Shown one piece after another: positions 46,577 to 54,747 of a stretch of 64,000 nucleotides of DNA. Source of the stretch: Streptomyces violaceusniger (GTDB lineage Bacteria; Actinomycetota; Actinomycetes; Streptomycetales; Streptomycetaceae); the NCBI GenBank assembly GCA_005405945.1, contig BJHW01000001.1:3038001-3102000 (forward strand). Direction: 5' to 3'. How positions within the stretch are numbered: position 1 is the first letter of the stretch; each line of letters begins with the position of its first letter. The notes beneath the pieces were generated by a model. It saw only the letters and a list, made by a program, of their open reading frames with translations, was not told the origin of the DNA and ran no database searches. A program made the position numbers and the translations under genes.

Positions 46577-46927
46577 ACCCCCAACAACTCGGCCAACGAC
46601 CCTGCCGCTCTGCTGACATAGCGGCCAGCCCGGACAGGAAAGGACCCTAGCCGAGCAAAGGGAGGTAAGGCGCGAAAACTTACAAAGTATCTTGAAACGC
46701 CTTCGTCAGTGCTATACATCGCACTCGTCAAAGCTCCACCGACGTGTTGCCGCCAGCGGAACCGAACCCGCAAACTAGCGGGCACCACTGACAACAACCC
46801 CGCACGGCCTGTAGTGCTCCCATGGCTCAACGCTCCGACCTGCTCTGATGTACTACTGCCGGGGCGCTGCAAAATCCGTCTGGGAACGCCGCAGGAAGAC
46901 GTGTCCGACCTGTGGCTTTACCCTCGG
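46577..46927. promoter_or_regulatory. Divergent region: cas operon promoter and leader of array 2
   Basis: About 350 bases with lower G+C near 46670-46740. It has to carry the leftward cas promoter and the rightward leader of array 2. Its last 23 bases (46905-46927) are the conserved leader end also found at array 1, with ACCTG, then CTTTACC and TCGG touching the repeat. No gene is seen here. Confidence 0.7.
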
Positions 46928-47484
46928 GCCGTCATCGCCCCAGGAGGGGTCGCAACCCGAGAATGGCGCCCAGTTGGGCCTCGGGATTGCCTGCCGTCAT
47001 CGCCCCAGGAGGGGTCGCAACCGTTCAGTCTCTGAGAGCGTGCGCAGGCGCTCCGCGAGTCGTCATCACCCCAGGAGGGGTCGCAACGCCGTGCACTCCT
47101 TCGGCTCCGGCACCACCGGTGCCGTCGTCATCACCCCAGGAGGTGGTCGCAACACGAGGGCCCCGTCACCATCAGTGGCAAGAGCCTCGTCGTCATCACC
47201 CCAGGAGGGGTCGCAACCAGGTGCCGGGGAACTGGGTGGGAACTAGCGGCCGGCCGTCATCACCCCTGGTGGGGTCGCAACAGGTCGGCGACGATGGATA
47301 CGCGGCGTTCGCGCTTGGCGCCCGTCATCACCCCTGCTGGGGTCGTAACATCCCCATCGCCTCCGCAATTTCCCTCGGTCCGTGGAGGGCGCCCGTCATC
47401 AACCCTGGTGGGATCGCAACGGACACGTCTGAGCATGGCAGACACAGCGCCTGCCTGCTGTCGCAGCCCTGCTGGGATCGAAAA
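46928..47484 (+). CRISPR. CRISPR array 2: nine repeats, eight spacers, progressively decayed
   Basis: Repeats begin at 46928, 46993, 47059, 47124, 47189, 47253, 47321, 47392 and 47456; spacers are 35-42 bases. The leader-side repeat has CGTCATCGCCCCAGGAGGGG then TCGCAAC; repeats 3-5 have A for G at one site, and repeat 4 has one extra base. From repeat 6 on the stem changes (CCCCTGGTGGGG, CCCCTGCTGGGG), and repeat 9 is barely recognisable. The array runs rightwards, opposite to array 1. The repeat shares TCATCA, GGAGGG and TCGCAAC with array 1, but the stem has a swapped pair (ACCCC/GGGGT for AGCCC/GGGCT). Confidence 0.93.
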
Positions 47485-48144
47485 GTGGACAACACGACGA
47501 CCGCCAACAAGGTCCCGGGGTGACATCAGTCCAGCAATATTCACAACGCCGACGCGGTGCTCTCAGTGTCGCTCGTCTTAACACTCCACTCACCAAGCGA
47601 GCAGGGGAAATAACGGAACGCTTAAGTAGGCGGAAACCCTCTAGGGCTGATTAAATGCACAGCAGCGCGCGCCGAGCCAGAATGCTGTTGCGATCCCTCC
47701 AGGGCATGGACACCTGCGTTATCTCATACCGCAGCCGCGCTCACCGTTGGCGAATCCTGGAATTTACAAGAACCTGGACAGAGACGTCAAACGGGGGCGA
47801 TGAATCGACCTGCGGCCGAACAAGGAGGAAGCGCTCTAACAACATCTACGGCCATTCCTCGAAAATCTGATCGTATGCAGCAGGGCTAGATAGCAGGATG
47901 CGGCCCGCCGATTGAGCGGGGCTCCGATCATGCAGGTATCCCCTTACCTTTCAGCCCCTCCTCGCCTCGCACAGGCAGGAGGCCGTTACCACGACATTGT
48001 TGGCCCCTACGAGTGCCATTGCTCGCCCAATATGCGTAGCGCTCGCCGTTACCAGGATGCTCGACCACCATGTTGTGCGACTCTCGCGAGCAGCATTCGG
48101 ATAGTCGAATTCCGTAGCTCTGCGGGCAACCGAGAGGTAGGACG
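47485..48144. other. Gap after array 2
   Basis: About 660 bases of lower G+C. Apart from the two repeat relics near 47632-47712, no gene or RNA is recognised. Confidence 0.4.
47632..47712 (-). repeat. Two relic CRISPR repeats of array 1 type
   Basis: GGAAACCCTCTAGGGCTGAT at 47632 and GTTGCGATCCCTCCAGGGCA at 47687 both resemble the plus-strand form of the array 1 repeat. They are 55 bases apart, shorter than a normal unit, and lie beyond the decayed end of array 2. They suggest an older array in array 1 orientation. Confidence 0.5.
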
Positions 48145-48306
48145 ATGGCAGCATTTGCATTGCGACCAGGTGGAGAATTTCCTCCCGACTTTACGATCAT
48201 CCTTCTTTTGATTCTTTGCTGTAGCATCGGCTACATGATCGGCGCTGGCGAAGTAGAGCATGCTGTAATGAATCTCTTCGCGGACATGATGGGTGTGATC
48301 GTGTAA
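48145..48306 (+). CDS. Small single-pass membrane protein
   Basis: A 53-codon gene with GAGGTAGG before its ATG. It reads MAAFALRPGGEFPPDFTIIL then LLILCCSIGYMIGAGEVEHA, with one hydrophobic helix and a short acidic end containing several Met (VMNLFADMMGVIV). It has lower G+C than its neighbours. Its place between defence genes and mobile relics gives no clear role; a toxin-like peptide or membrane anchor is possible. Confidence 0.4.
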   Translation: MAAFALRPGGEFPPDFTIILLLILCCSIGYMIGAGEVEHAVMNLFADMMGVIV

Positions 48307-48361
48307 CTGACGCCGGAGCAGAAGAAATGGAACGACCTCATCGACAGGGCAGCAACGAGCC

Positions 48362-48765
48362 ATGGCCGAGGGGGCCGAGTCGGTGCCGTTCGACATCGAC
48401 GACCTGCCCGGTTACGCCGACGCCATCTTCGACCACCTGGTCCAACGACCGGAGCTGATGCGCCTTCGCCTGTGGAAACAGCTGGAGCGCCCCACCACCG
48501 CTTCAATAGAACCGGAGGCATTTCGGCAGAAAAGTGCCGAGGGGGGGCCGCACAGCAGCGCGGCAAGGTAGCCCAGGGCATGGCGCCCGACGACCTGCTC
48601 ACCATGGTGCTCGCGGTCGCCCAGGCGCGGTTCCTGGCCGCCGAAGGCGACGGCGCAGACACCAGCGGCACCCAGACCTGGACGAAGGAACGACTGGCCT
48701 CACACCGTGCGGCAGTGGTCGAGGCCGCGCGTCGCATCAGCGAGCCGAGGGGCGCTGCGGCGTAA
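48362..48765 (+). pseudogene. TetR-family regulator, C-terminal domain only, frameshifted
   Basis: Reads DIDDLPGYADAIFDHLVQRP and ELMRLRLWKQLERPTTA, then after the G7 run at 48541-48547 a shifted frame AAQQRGKVAQGMAPDDLLTM and RAAVVEAARRISEPRG. This is the ligand-binding half of TetR proteins. The N-terminal helix-turn-helix is missing, so it cannot bind DNA. One extra G would heal the frame but not the truncation. Confidence 0.65.
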
Positions 48766-48886
48766 CGCCATCTCCACACCCGAAACGCCCCCGCACCCGA
48801 CAGCCCGCAAGGAGGGCAACCTCGCCGCCGGGACGTCTAGCTAGATGACTTCAGAAGATCGCTTCACGCGGCACCATGCGGAAGGA

Positions 48887-49743
48887 TCAGTCATCTGCCG
48901 GGCCTTCCTCGCCCGCACCGCCCACTCGTCGGCGAGGCCGAGAAGTCGCTTGCCCGGCCTCCGCAGACGATGCCTCGATCGGCAGATGATCGGTCCTTGT
49001 CGAGCGCACCATGGCCACCAGCATCCGGGACCTGGCCGCCCCGACGTGAAGTCGCTTCCGTAGCGTCTCAGCCGAGATCGGCCGTTGATGCGCCTTCCAA
49101 TGCCGCGCGTCTTCCACCAGCGCACGCTCCAGAAGATCGTCCCCGCCAGGCCCAAACTGACCGTGCTGATCACCCAGGTCCGAAGGCAGGACAAGCGTTT
49201 GCTCCACGTCGACGTCCTCCCACCCGGCCACCATCGCAGCGTGATCGACGGGGTCCTCTTGGACGCGTGACCTCTCAGATTCAGGGGACGTCTCACTCCC
49301 TGCACCACTGATGGCCTGTAGAAGCCCCGGCCCCACCTCTGCCCAACCGATCAATAGCAACGGCCCCACTGCGTCGAAAGCGGCTTTGCCGTTCTCACCA
49401 GCCAGCAGCGGGTCCGTGACGTTCAGCGCCAACGTCATCAGACTGGAGAAGACCAGCAACCGACGGGCCGGCCGGAGCTGCTCCCGACTCGCGCCCTGCA
49501 ACGCCAGGTACCGGGTGCCCAGCAGCAAGCCCAGCACAGAAAGATCCACCGCCGGGCCACCAAGGGCGCCACCCACGGCGGCACACCCAACCGCAGCGCG
49601 AGGGTCCATACATTGCCGAAGCCGAACAAGAACGTCAGCCCCACCACCGCGGCCATGATCAGGGTCACCGCGCGAAGAGTGACCACCCGCTCGAAGGAAG
49701 CACTCGGACCGCTGCTGTCACGTGTCAAACTCTCGTCGGCCAT
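48887..49743 (-). CDS. DUF2637/SpdB-like membrane protein (frameshifted as read)
   Basis: ATG at 49743 after AGGAGGA. Residues 20-130 hold about four membrane segments (LRAVTLIMAAVVGLTFLFGF, VDLSVLGLLLGTRYLALQGA, RRLLVFSSLMTLALNVTDPL, AAFDAVGPLLLIGWAEVGPG). The C-terminal cytoplasmic part ends with a DNA-binding-like helix-turn-helix ISAETLRKRLHVGAARSRML. This build is that of DUF2637 proteins, common on Streptomyces plasmids and integrative elements and linked to spreading functions. The frame breaks at the run 49554-49556; one extra base restores WVAPLVAPAVDLSVLG. Confidence 0.72.
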
Positions 49744-50181
49744 CAGCGTGTCTCCTCCTGCGCTGAGGGCTCAAAAGTTCCCTTGATCACCAGCCTGCCG
49801 ACGAAATTCCGCAGGTTAGGATGGCCATCCTTCTGTGTGGCGCCCTGCCGGGGGCACTACACATCCGGCGGCTACCAACGAGGTCGTCAAAGAAGCCGGT
49901 GACACCGCGACCGAACGCGCTTGCTGCCGAGCCGTACCGTTGCGTTTTCGCCGGCCTCGGTCGGTCAGACGTGCTTGGCACACTATTCTTTCGTCATGTG
50001 CTACTCGCTTCCTTGCGTGAGGCACCCGGCGCAAGCGCTCACGACTCCTGTGGCACTTCCTATTCCCGTCTGCGCGCCTCGGCTCGATCGGGAGTGTTTG
50101 CCATATCGAGTTGTTCACTCCATCGACTGGTATTTCCCCGGTTGCCCTGCGTGCTGTTCTGTCGTCCGGTAAGCGGTGTCT
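49744..50181. other. Gap with no recognised gene
   Basis: About 440 bases; the open frames have no family signature. It must hold the promoter for the leftward DUF2637-like gene. Confidence 0.3.
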
Positions 50182-50430
50182 ATGGCAAAAGCGGATCAGC
50201 AGCACAGAGGCGAACACGTGCGCGAGAATGGTTCGCACCCCGATCGAGCCGGGGACAGCGCGCCCCTCGCCACGTGCATGGTGCCGGGCAAGGGGCGTGG
50301 CGGTCCTCTCAGGATGGAGTTCCGGGTCGAACTGGCTGCCGGTAAACTTGGTGAGGAGATCGCCAAGGTTCAGACAGCCGTCTTCCGCGATGTCCTCCTC
50401 CACTTGTCGGCGCCGCGAGTCGAGGAATGA
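50182..50430 (+). CDS. Small unrecognised protein, paralogue of 36147-36431
   Basis: 82 residues from the ATG at 50182 (a GTG at 50176 is also possible). The second half GPLRMEFRVELAAGKLGEEI then AKVQTAVFRDVLLHLSAPRV is shared with the gene at 36147-36431. It is near the DUF2637-like gene, as expected for an integrative-element accessory protein. No known function. Confidence 0.5.
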   Translation: MAKADQQHRGEHVRENGSHPDRAGDSAPLATCMVPGKGRGGPLRMEFRVELAAGKLGEEIAKVQTAVFRDVLLHLSAPRVEE

Positions 50431-50552
50431 GACTCGCCCTCAAACAGGCAGGGAATGGCCAGTTGGCGTTCACGCTTCCCGACGCCCGGGTACTTCTCCG
50501 AGGCCGTGGGCCTAGGCCGTCTCTTTCAGATCATCGGATCGTTGGTCTGGGT

Positions 50553-51395
50553 GTGTCGTTGACTGACGCCCAGTGGGCCCGCATCGAGCCATTGCTGCCG
50601 GACCGGACCCCTCGGCGGGGTGGGCGGTAGCGGGATCACCGGCAAGTGATCGACGCGATCGCGTTCAAGTACCGCACCGGCACGCCATGGACGGCCCTGC
50701 CCGAACGCTTCGGCTCGTGGAAGGGCGCCCACAACCGGCTGCGGAAGTGGGCCGGCGGCACCTGGGAGAAGGTCTTCACCGCCCTGCTCGCTCAGGCCGA
50801 CGCCGAAAGCGACCTGGACTGGGTCGTCGCGGTCGACTCCACGATCGTGCGTGCGCACCAGCACGACGCCGGGGCCCGTCAAAAAGGGGCCCCGCCCGGC
50901 GAGCCGGACGACCATGCCCTCGGACGCTCCCGCGGTGGTTTGACCACGAAGATCCACCTCGGCGCGGACGGCCGTTGCCGACCGCTGGCGTTCGTCATCA
51001 CGCCGGGCCAGGCCGGCGACGCACCCGCATTCGAGCAGATCATGGCCCGGTTACGGGTGCCCAGGCGGATCGGCCGCCCCAGGGTCATACCGGACGTGGT
51101 CCTGGCCGACAAGGCGTATTCGTCCCGGGCGATCCGCCTCCATCTGCGGCAGCGGAAGATCCGGGCGGTGATCCCACAACCGGCGGACCAGGCCGCGAAC
51201 CGCAAGCGGCGCGGCCGGCTCGGAGGCCGTCCACCGGCCTTCGACCGCGACGCCTACAAGCAGCGGAACACCGTCGAGCGGTGCATCAACAAGCTCAAGC
51301 AGTGGCGCGGCCTGGCCACTCGCTACGACAAGACCGCCACCATCTACCTGGCCGGACTCCACCTCGCCGCCATCTTCATCTGGTCCGCAAGGTGA
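50553..51395 (+). pseudogene. IS5-family transposase with an in-frame stop
   Basis: GTG at 50553 (VSLTDAQWARIEPLLPDRTP). A TAG at 50628-50630, where related proteins have Trp (GGRWRDHRQVIDAIAFKYRT), splits the frame. The rest is normal: WVVAVDSTIVRAHQHDAGAR (first Asp), RSRGGLTTKIHLGADGRCRP, VVLADKAYSSRAIRLHL (second Asp) and YKQRNTVERCINKLKQWRGL (Glu). A single TGG-to-TAG change is the only fault. Its terminal repeats were not found. Confidence 0.75.
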
Positions 51396-51417
51396 TCCAA
51401 GTGGAACATCCCTGGGC

Positions 51418-51834
51418 TCATGACGGGGCACCCGGTAAGGACGGCTTGATGACGCGGCTTCCGAACTTCCACTGTCCGTCCACGCGAACGTATTCGTCCT
51501 CGTACTTGACGTGGGAGCGGACGTAGCCGCCGTCGGTCTTCACCACTTCCACCAGGCAGAAGACACTCCCCGCCGCGCGGTTGCCCTCGATATCCGTCAC
51601 CAGATGGTTGAACATGATGTGGATGACTTTGCGGGCATGGGTGAAGAGTGAGTCGCGGAAGAAGCCGCGTATCGCCTCGCGCCCTTGGAACAGGCCGAAG
51701 CCGGTCTCGCGTTCGTCGAGGACGCCGTCCTCGGCCCAGCAGCCGGAGGACTCGTTCAGCTGGAAGCCGTCGAAAGCAACCGCGTAACGAGTGTTGAGAT
51801 CGTGGATGGCGGCACGATCGGCAAGATAATTCAC
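51418..51834 (-). CDS. SnoaL-like NTF2-fold protein
   Basis: A complete 138-residue protein starting MNYLADRAAIHDLNTRYAVA, then CWAEDGVLDERETGFGLFQG, the conserved helix REAIRGFFRDSL, and core strands VIHIMFNHLVTDIEGNRAAG and SVFCLVEVVKTDGGYVRSHV. Proteins of this type are small enzymes (cyclases, isomerases, dehydratases) or ligand binders. It is distinct from the SnoaL-like gene at 3300. Between two IS5-type transposases it looks like a stranded metabolic gene; its real partner genes are not in the window. Confidence 0.75.
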   Translation of the reverse strand: MNYLADRAAIHDLNTRYAVAFDGFQLNESSGCWAEDGVLDERETGFGLFQGREAIRGFFRDSLFTHARKVIHIMFNHLVTDIEGNRAAGSVFCLVEVVKTDGGYVRSHVKYEDEYVRVDGQWKFGSRVIKPSLPGAPS

Positions 51835-52031
51835 GGGACAACCTCACGTGAAGAAGCGGCGCCAAGGGCCTTGGCCCTGGCCGGCTCGGATGAGCCGGAG
51901 GAACGGTGTACACGGCTCCCCGCTCGCGTCAAGGCTCCCCAGCCATGAACTGACCAGTGATCCGAACGAAACCGCCTAAGGCCTGTCCGGCGGATCACTG
52001 ATTGAGCGGTGTGGGTCGCGTGGCCGTTTCC

Positions 52032-52918
52032 ATGGTCATGGGACGAGGTGATCTGACGAACGCGGAGTGGGCTCGTCTGAAGCCCCATCTGCCCGCGACA
52101 GGGCAGCGGGGCGGGCGTTGGGCGAGCCACCGCAAGGTGATCAACGGCATCCTCTTCTGTCAGCGCACGGGTGTTCCGTGGCGGGACCTGCCGACTCGGT
52201 TCGGCAGTTGGAAGACCGTCTATGAGCGGCACAGACGCTGGTCGGCGGACGGCACCTGGGACCGTATCCTCCAAGGCGTGCAGGCCGACGCGGATGCGGG
52301 AGGCCGGATCGACTGGAGCATGGTGAGCGTGGACTCCACCTCCTGCCGCGCTCACCAGCACGCTGCCGGTGCCCGGAAGAAGGCACCGCGTGTCCCGAAA
52401 AAAGAACAAGGCCCCGGCAGCACCGCTCCGACGAGGGTCTCGGACGATCACGGGGCGGGCTGACCTGCAAGATCCACCTCGCCGGTGAAGGCGGACGCCG
52501 CCCCCTGGCCCTGCTGATCACGCCGGGCCAGTGGGGCGACGCCCCGCAGCTCATCCCGGTGCTCGAACGCGTCCGTGTCGCCCGCGCCGGTGGCGGCCAT
52601 CCGCGAACCCGGCCGGACCACCTGGGGGGCGACAAGGCCTATTCTTCCCGCCGTAACCGCCGCTACCTGCGACGACGGCACATCACGCACACCATCCCCG
52701 AGCCGAGGGACCAGCGAGCCAACCGCCGACGCCGCGGCAGCAAGGGCGGCCGACCCACCAGCTTCGACAAGGCGCTCTACAAACGCCGCAACGAAGTCGA
52801 GCGGACCATCAACCGACTCAAGAACTTCCGGGCCCTGGCCACGAGGTACGACAAGCGGGCCTACGTCTTCCACGGCACTGTCACCCTGGCAGCCATCCGG
52901 TTATGGCTCCGGCCATGA
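52032..52918 (+). CDS. IS5-family transposase in two frames joined by -1 frameshifting
   Basis: The first frame (MVMGRGDLTNAEWARLKPHL ... WSMVSVDSTSCRAHQHAAGA) carries the first Asp and would end at 52463. The second, exactly -1, carries DEGLGRSRGGLTCKIHLAGE, LGGDKAYSSRRNRRYLRRRH and YKRRNEVERTINRLKNFRAL with the remaining catalytic residues, ending at 52918. A run A6-G at 52398-52404 lies in the overlap and both frames are open around it, so a programmed -1 shift is likely, as known for some IS5 subgroups. The element has perfect ends and may be active. Confidence 0.8.
52398..52404 (+). promoter_or_regulatory. Putative -1 frameshift signal of the IS5 transposase
   Basis: AAAAAAG within CCG AAA AAA GAA. 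Slipping back one base here leads into the frame that holds the second half of the transposase. A-run heptamers of this kind are the classical bacterial -1 sites. Confidence 0.65.
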
Positions 52919-52936
52919 TCCGCCGGACAGGCCTTA

Positions 52937-53179
52937 GTCGGTGCGCTGGGAGGAGGTGTCGGAGCGGATCATGGTCACCAGCATGCGTGACCGTGCTGCC
53001 CCGACGTGCAGTCGTTTGCGGAGTGTTTCGGCGGAGATCGGCCGTTGGTAGGTCTCCCAGTGGCGGGCGTCTTCCTGCCGGGCGCGCTCCGGCAGCTCAT
53101 CGCCCTCACGCGGTTGTTCCCCGTCCACGCCTGCTGTGGAGGAAGGGGTAATGGTCCAACTGTCGTTCGTGGCAGCCAC
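52937..53179 (-). pseudogene. C-terminal relic of a DUF2637-like protein
   Basis: EDARHWETYQRPISAETLRK and RLHVGAARSRMLVTMIRSD nearly repeat the end of the protein at 48887-49743 (EDARHWKAHQRPISAETLRK, RLHVGAARSRMLVAMVRS). The membrane part is absent, and the final stop comes at the border of the IS5 element. A second, now lost, integrative element is implied. Confidence 0.65.
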
Positions 53180-53355
53180 TGCCTGACCAGTGGGCGGCCG
53201 ACTCCCGGTATCGCCTTGTTCATACTGGGGCTGCGCTTGCCGAGAATGTCATCCGCCCTGGTCGGAGGGCTGCACCTGGACTGGCGGTCGTCGGCCTCGT
53301 CGCTCGAGTAGGCGCTCTCGCGTAGTCGGTGGTCCACGCGTCATGATGATCGACC

Positions 53356-54444
53356 GTGCTGCTACGACTGGCCTACCTGGCCATGACCAACGCGTTCGCG
53401 CTGCTGCGTCTCCTGCCGATGAGCGACCTGGACAAAGACGCGGAGATCCTGGCCCTGCGCCATCAGATCACGGTCCTGAAACGCCAACTCGCCAACAGAA
53501 AGGCCCGGTTCAGCCCGAGCGATCGGGCGTTCATGGCGGCGCTGCTGCACCGGCTGCCGTTGTCGGTTCTGCGGCGTGTGCGGCTGCTCATGCGTCCTGA
53601 CACGGTCCTGCGACCTCGCAAGACGCCGGCATGCCGCCGCATCACAGCCCAAGCGACCCGGTCGGCCTCGTACCGTGCACTCCATCCGGACTCTGGTACT
53701 GCGCCTGGCGAGGGAGAATCCAAACTGGGGCTACCGGCGTCTTCACGGCGATCTGCTCGCGCTGGGAGTAAAGGTGGCCGCCTCGACCGTCTGGAAGATC
53801 CTCAAGGACGCCGGCGTCGATCCAGCGCCCGACCGGAGCTCCAGCACCTGGGCCGACTTCCTGCGCTCCCAAGCCGACGCCCTCCTGGCCTGCGACTTCT
53901 TTGAGACGGTCACCCTGTCCGGCGTGCGGATGTACGTACCTGCGGTGATCGAGCACAGCACCCGCCGCATCCGTGTCCTGGGCGCCACCGCACACCCGAC
54001 CACCTCCTGGGTGACGCAAGCGGCCAAGAACCTGGTCATGGACCTCGAGGACGTAAGCTCCCGGGCACGGTTCATGTGATCAGGGACAGGGATGGAAAGT
54101 TCCCCGGAATGTTCGATGACGTCCTCAAAGACGCGGGGATCGAGGTCATCCTCACCGGCATCCAGATGCCACGAATGAACTCGATCACGGAACGGTGGGT
54201 GCAGACCTGCAGACACGAACTCCTGGACCGGACCTTGATCTGGAACCAACGCCACCTCCTCCATGCACTCCGGCAGTTCGAGCAGTTCTACAACACTCAT
54301 CGGCCCCACCAGGGCATCGCGAACGCCCGGCCAATGCACCCGCTGCCCTCACCGATCACCGATCCGGACAAGTTAACCCACCTCGACATACGACGACGCG
54401 ACCGCCTCGGCAGCCTCCTCCACGAATATCACCATGCTGCCTGA
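53356..54444 (+). pseudogene. rve-domain transposase, frameshifted and partly deleted
   Basis: The start VLLRLAYLAMTNAFALLRLL and [20 protein letters not shown] match the IS3/IS481-like group. A small deletion and frame change near 53610 removes the WHR region. The second frame reads ENPNWGYRRLHGDLLALGVK, LLACDFFETVTLSGVRMYVP. A second break near 54075 leads to IRDRDGKFPGMFDDVLKDAG, MNSITERWVQTCRHELLDRT and the end LLHEYHHAA. It is non-functional as read. Confidence 0.75.
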
Positions 54445-54747
54445 CCTGCATGGATGAAGTTCTCGGCAAGGACACGAAAGGCGACTGCTCGAGCCACTTG
54501 ATGGAGCTAACGAAGAACGGCTCCTTGGCAGTCGTGGCCCGGTCCGCACCAACGATGTCGATGTGGACGCCTCGCACGTGAGTTCCACGCCGGCCCGCAA
54601 GTGAGCTTCACGCCGGAGTATCGGAGCGCCTCGGGCTGAGCAGCGCACGTGGTCAGGGCACGAAGGCAGTATTCGGTCGGTTGCTCAAGACAGTGGCCAA
54701 GGAGCCTTGTACAGCTGGTTCCGTGCAGGGTAAGGCCCGCAACGGAC
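54445..54747. other. Gap between transposase relic and pglZ
   Basis: About 300 bases with no recognisable gene. In BREX-2 loci pglZ is often followed by brxD and brxHI; neither is here. The transposase relic to the left suggests that this side of the locus was rearranged. Confidence 0.45.

Larger units (their letters stand above)
51979..52934 (+). mobile_element. IS5-family (IS427-like) element, TA target
   Basis: AGGCCTGTCCGGCGGATCA at 51979 and its exact inverse ending at 52934 form 19-base ends. TA stands on both sides (51977-51978 and 52935-52936), giving an element of 956 bases. It cuts the C-terminal end of a DUF2637-like relic on the right. Confidence 0.88.

Noticed and set aside
46848-47523. 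Open frames across array 2 with repeated VITPGGVAT-like peptides
   Set aside because: They are likewise a translation of CRISPR repeats.
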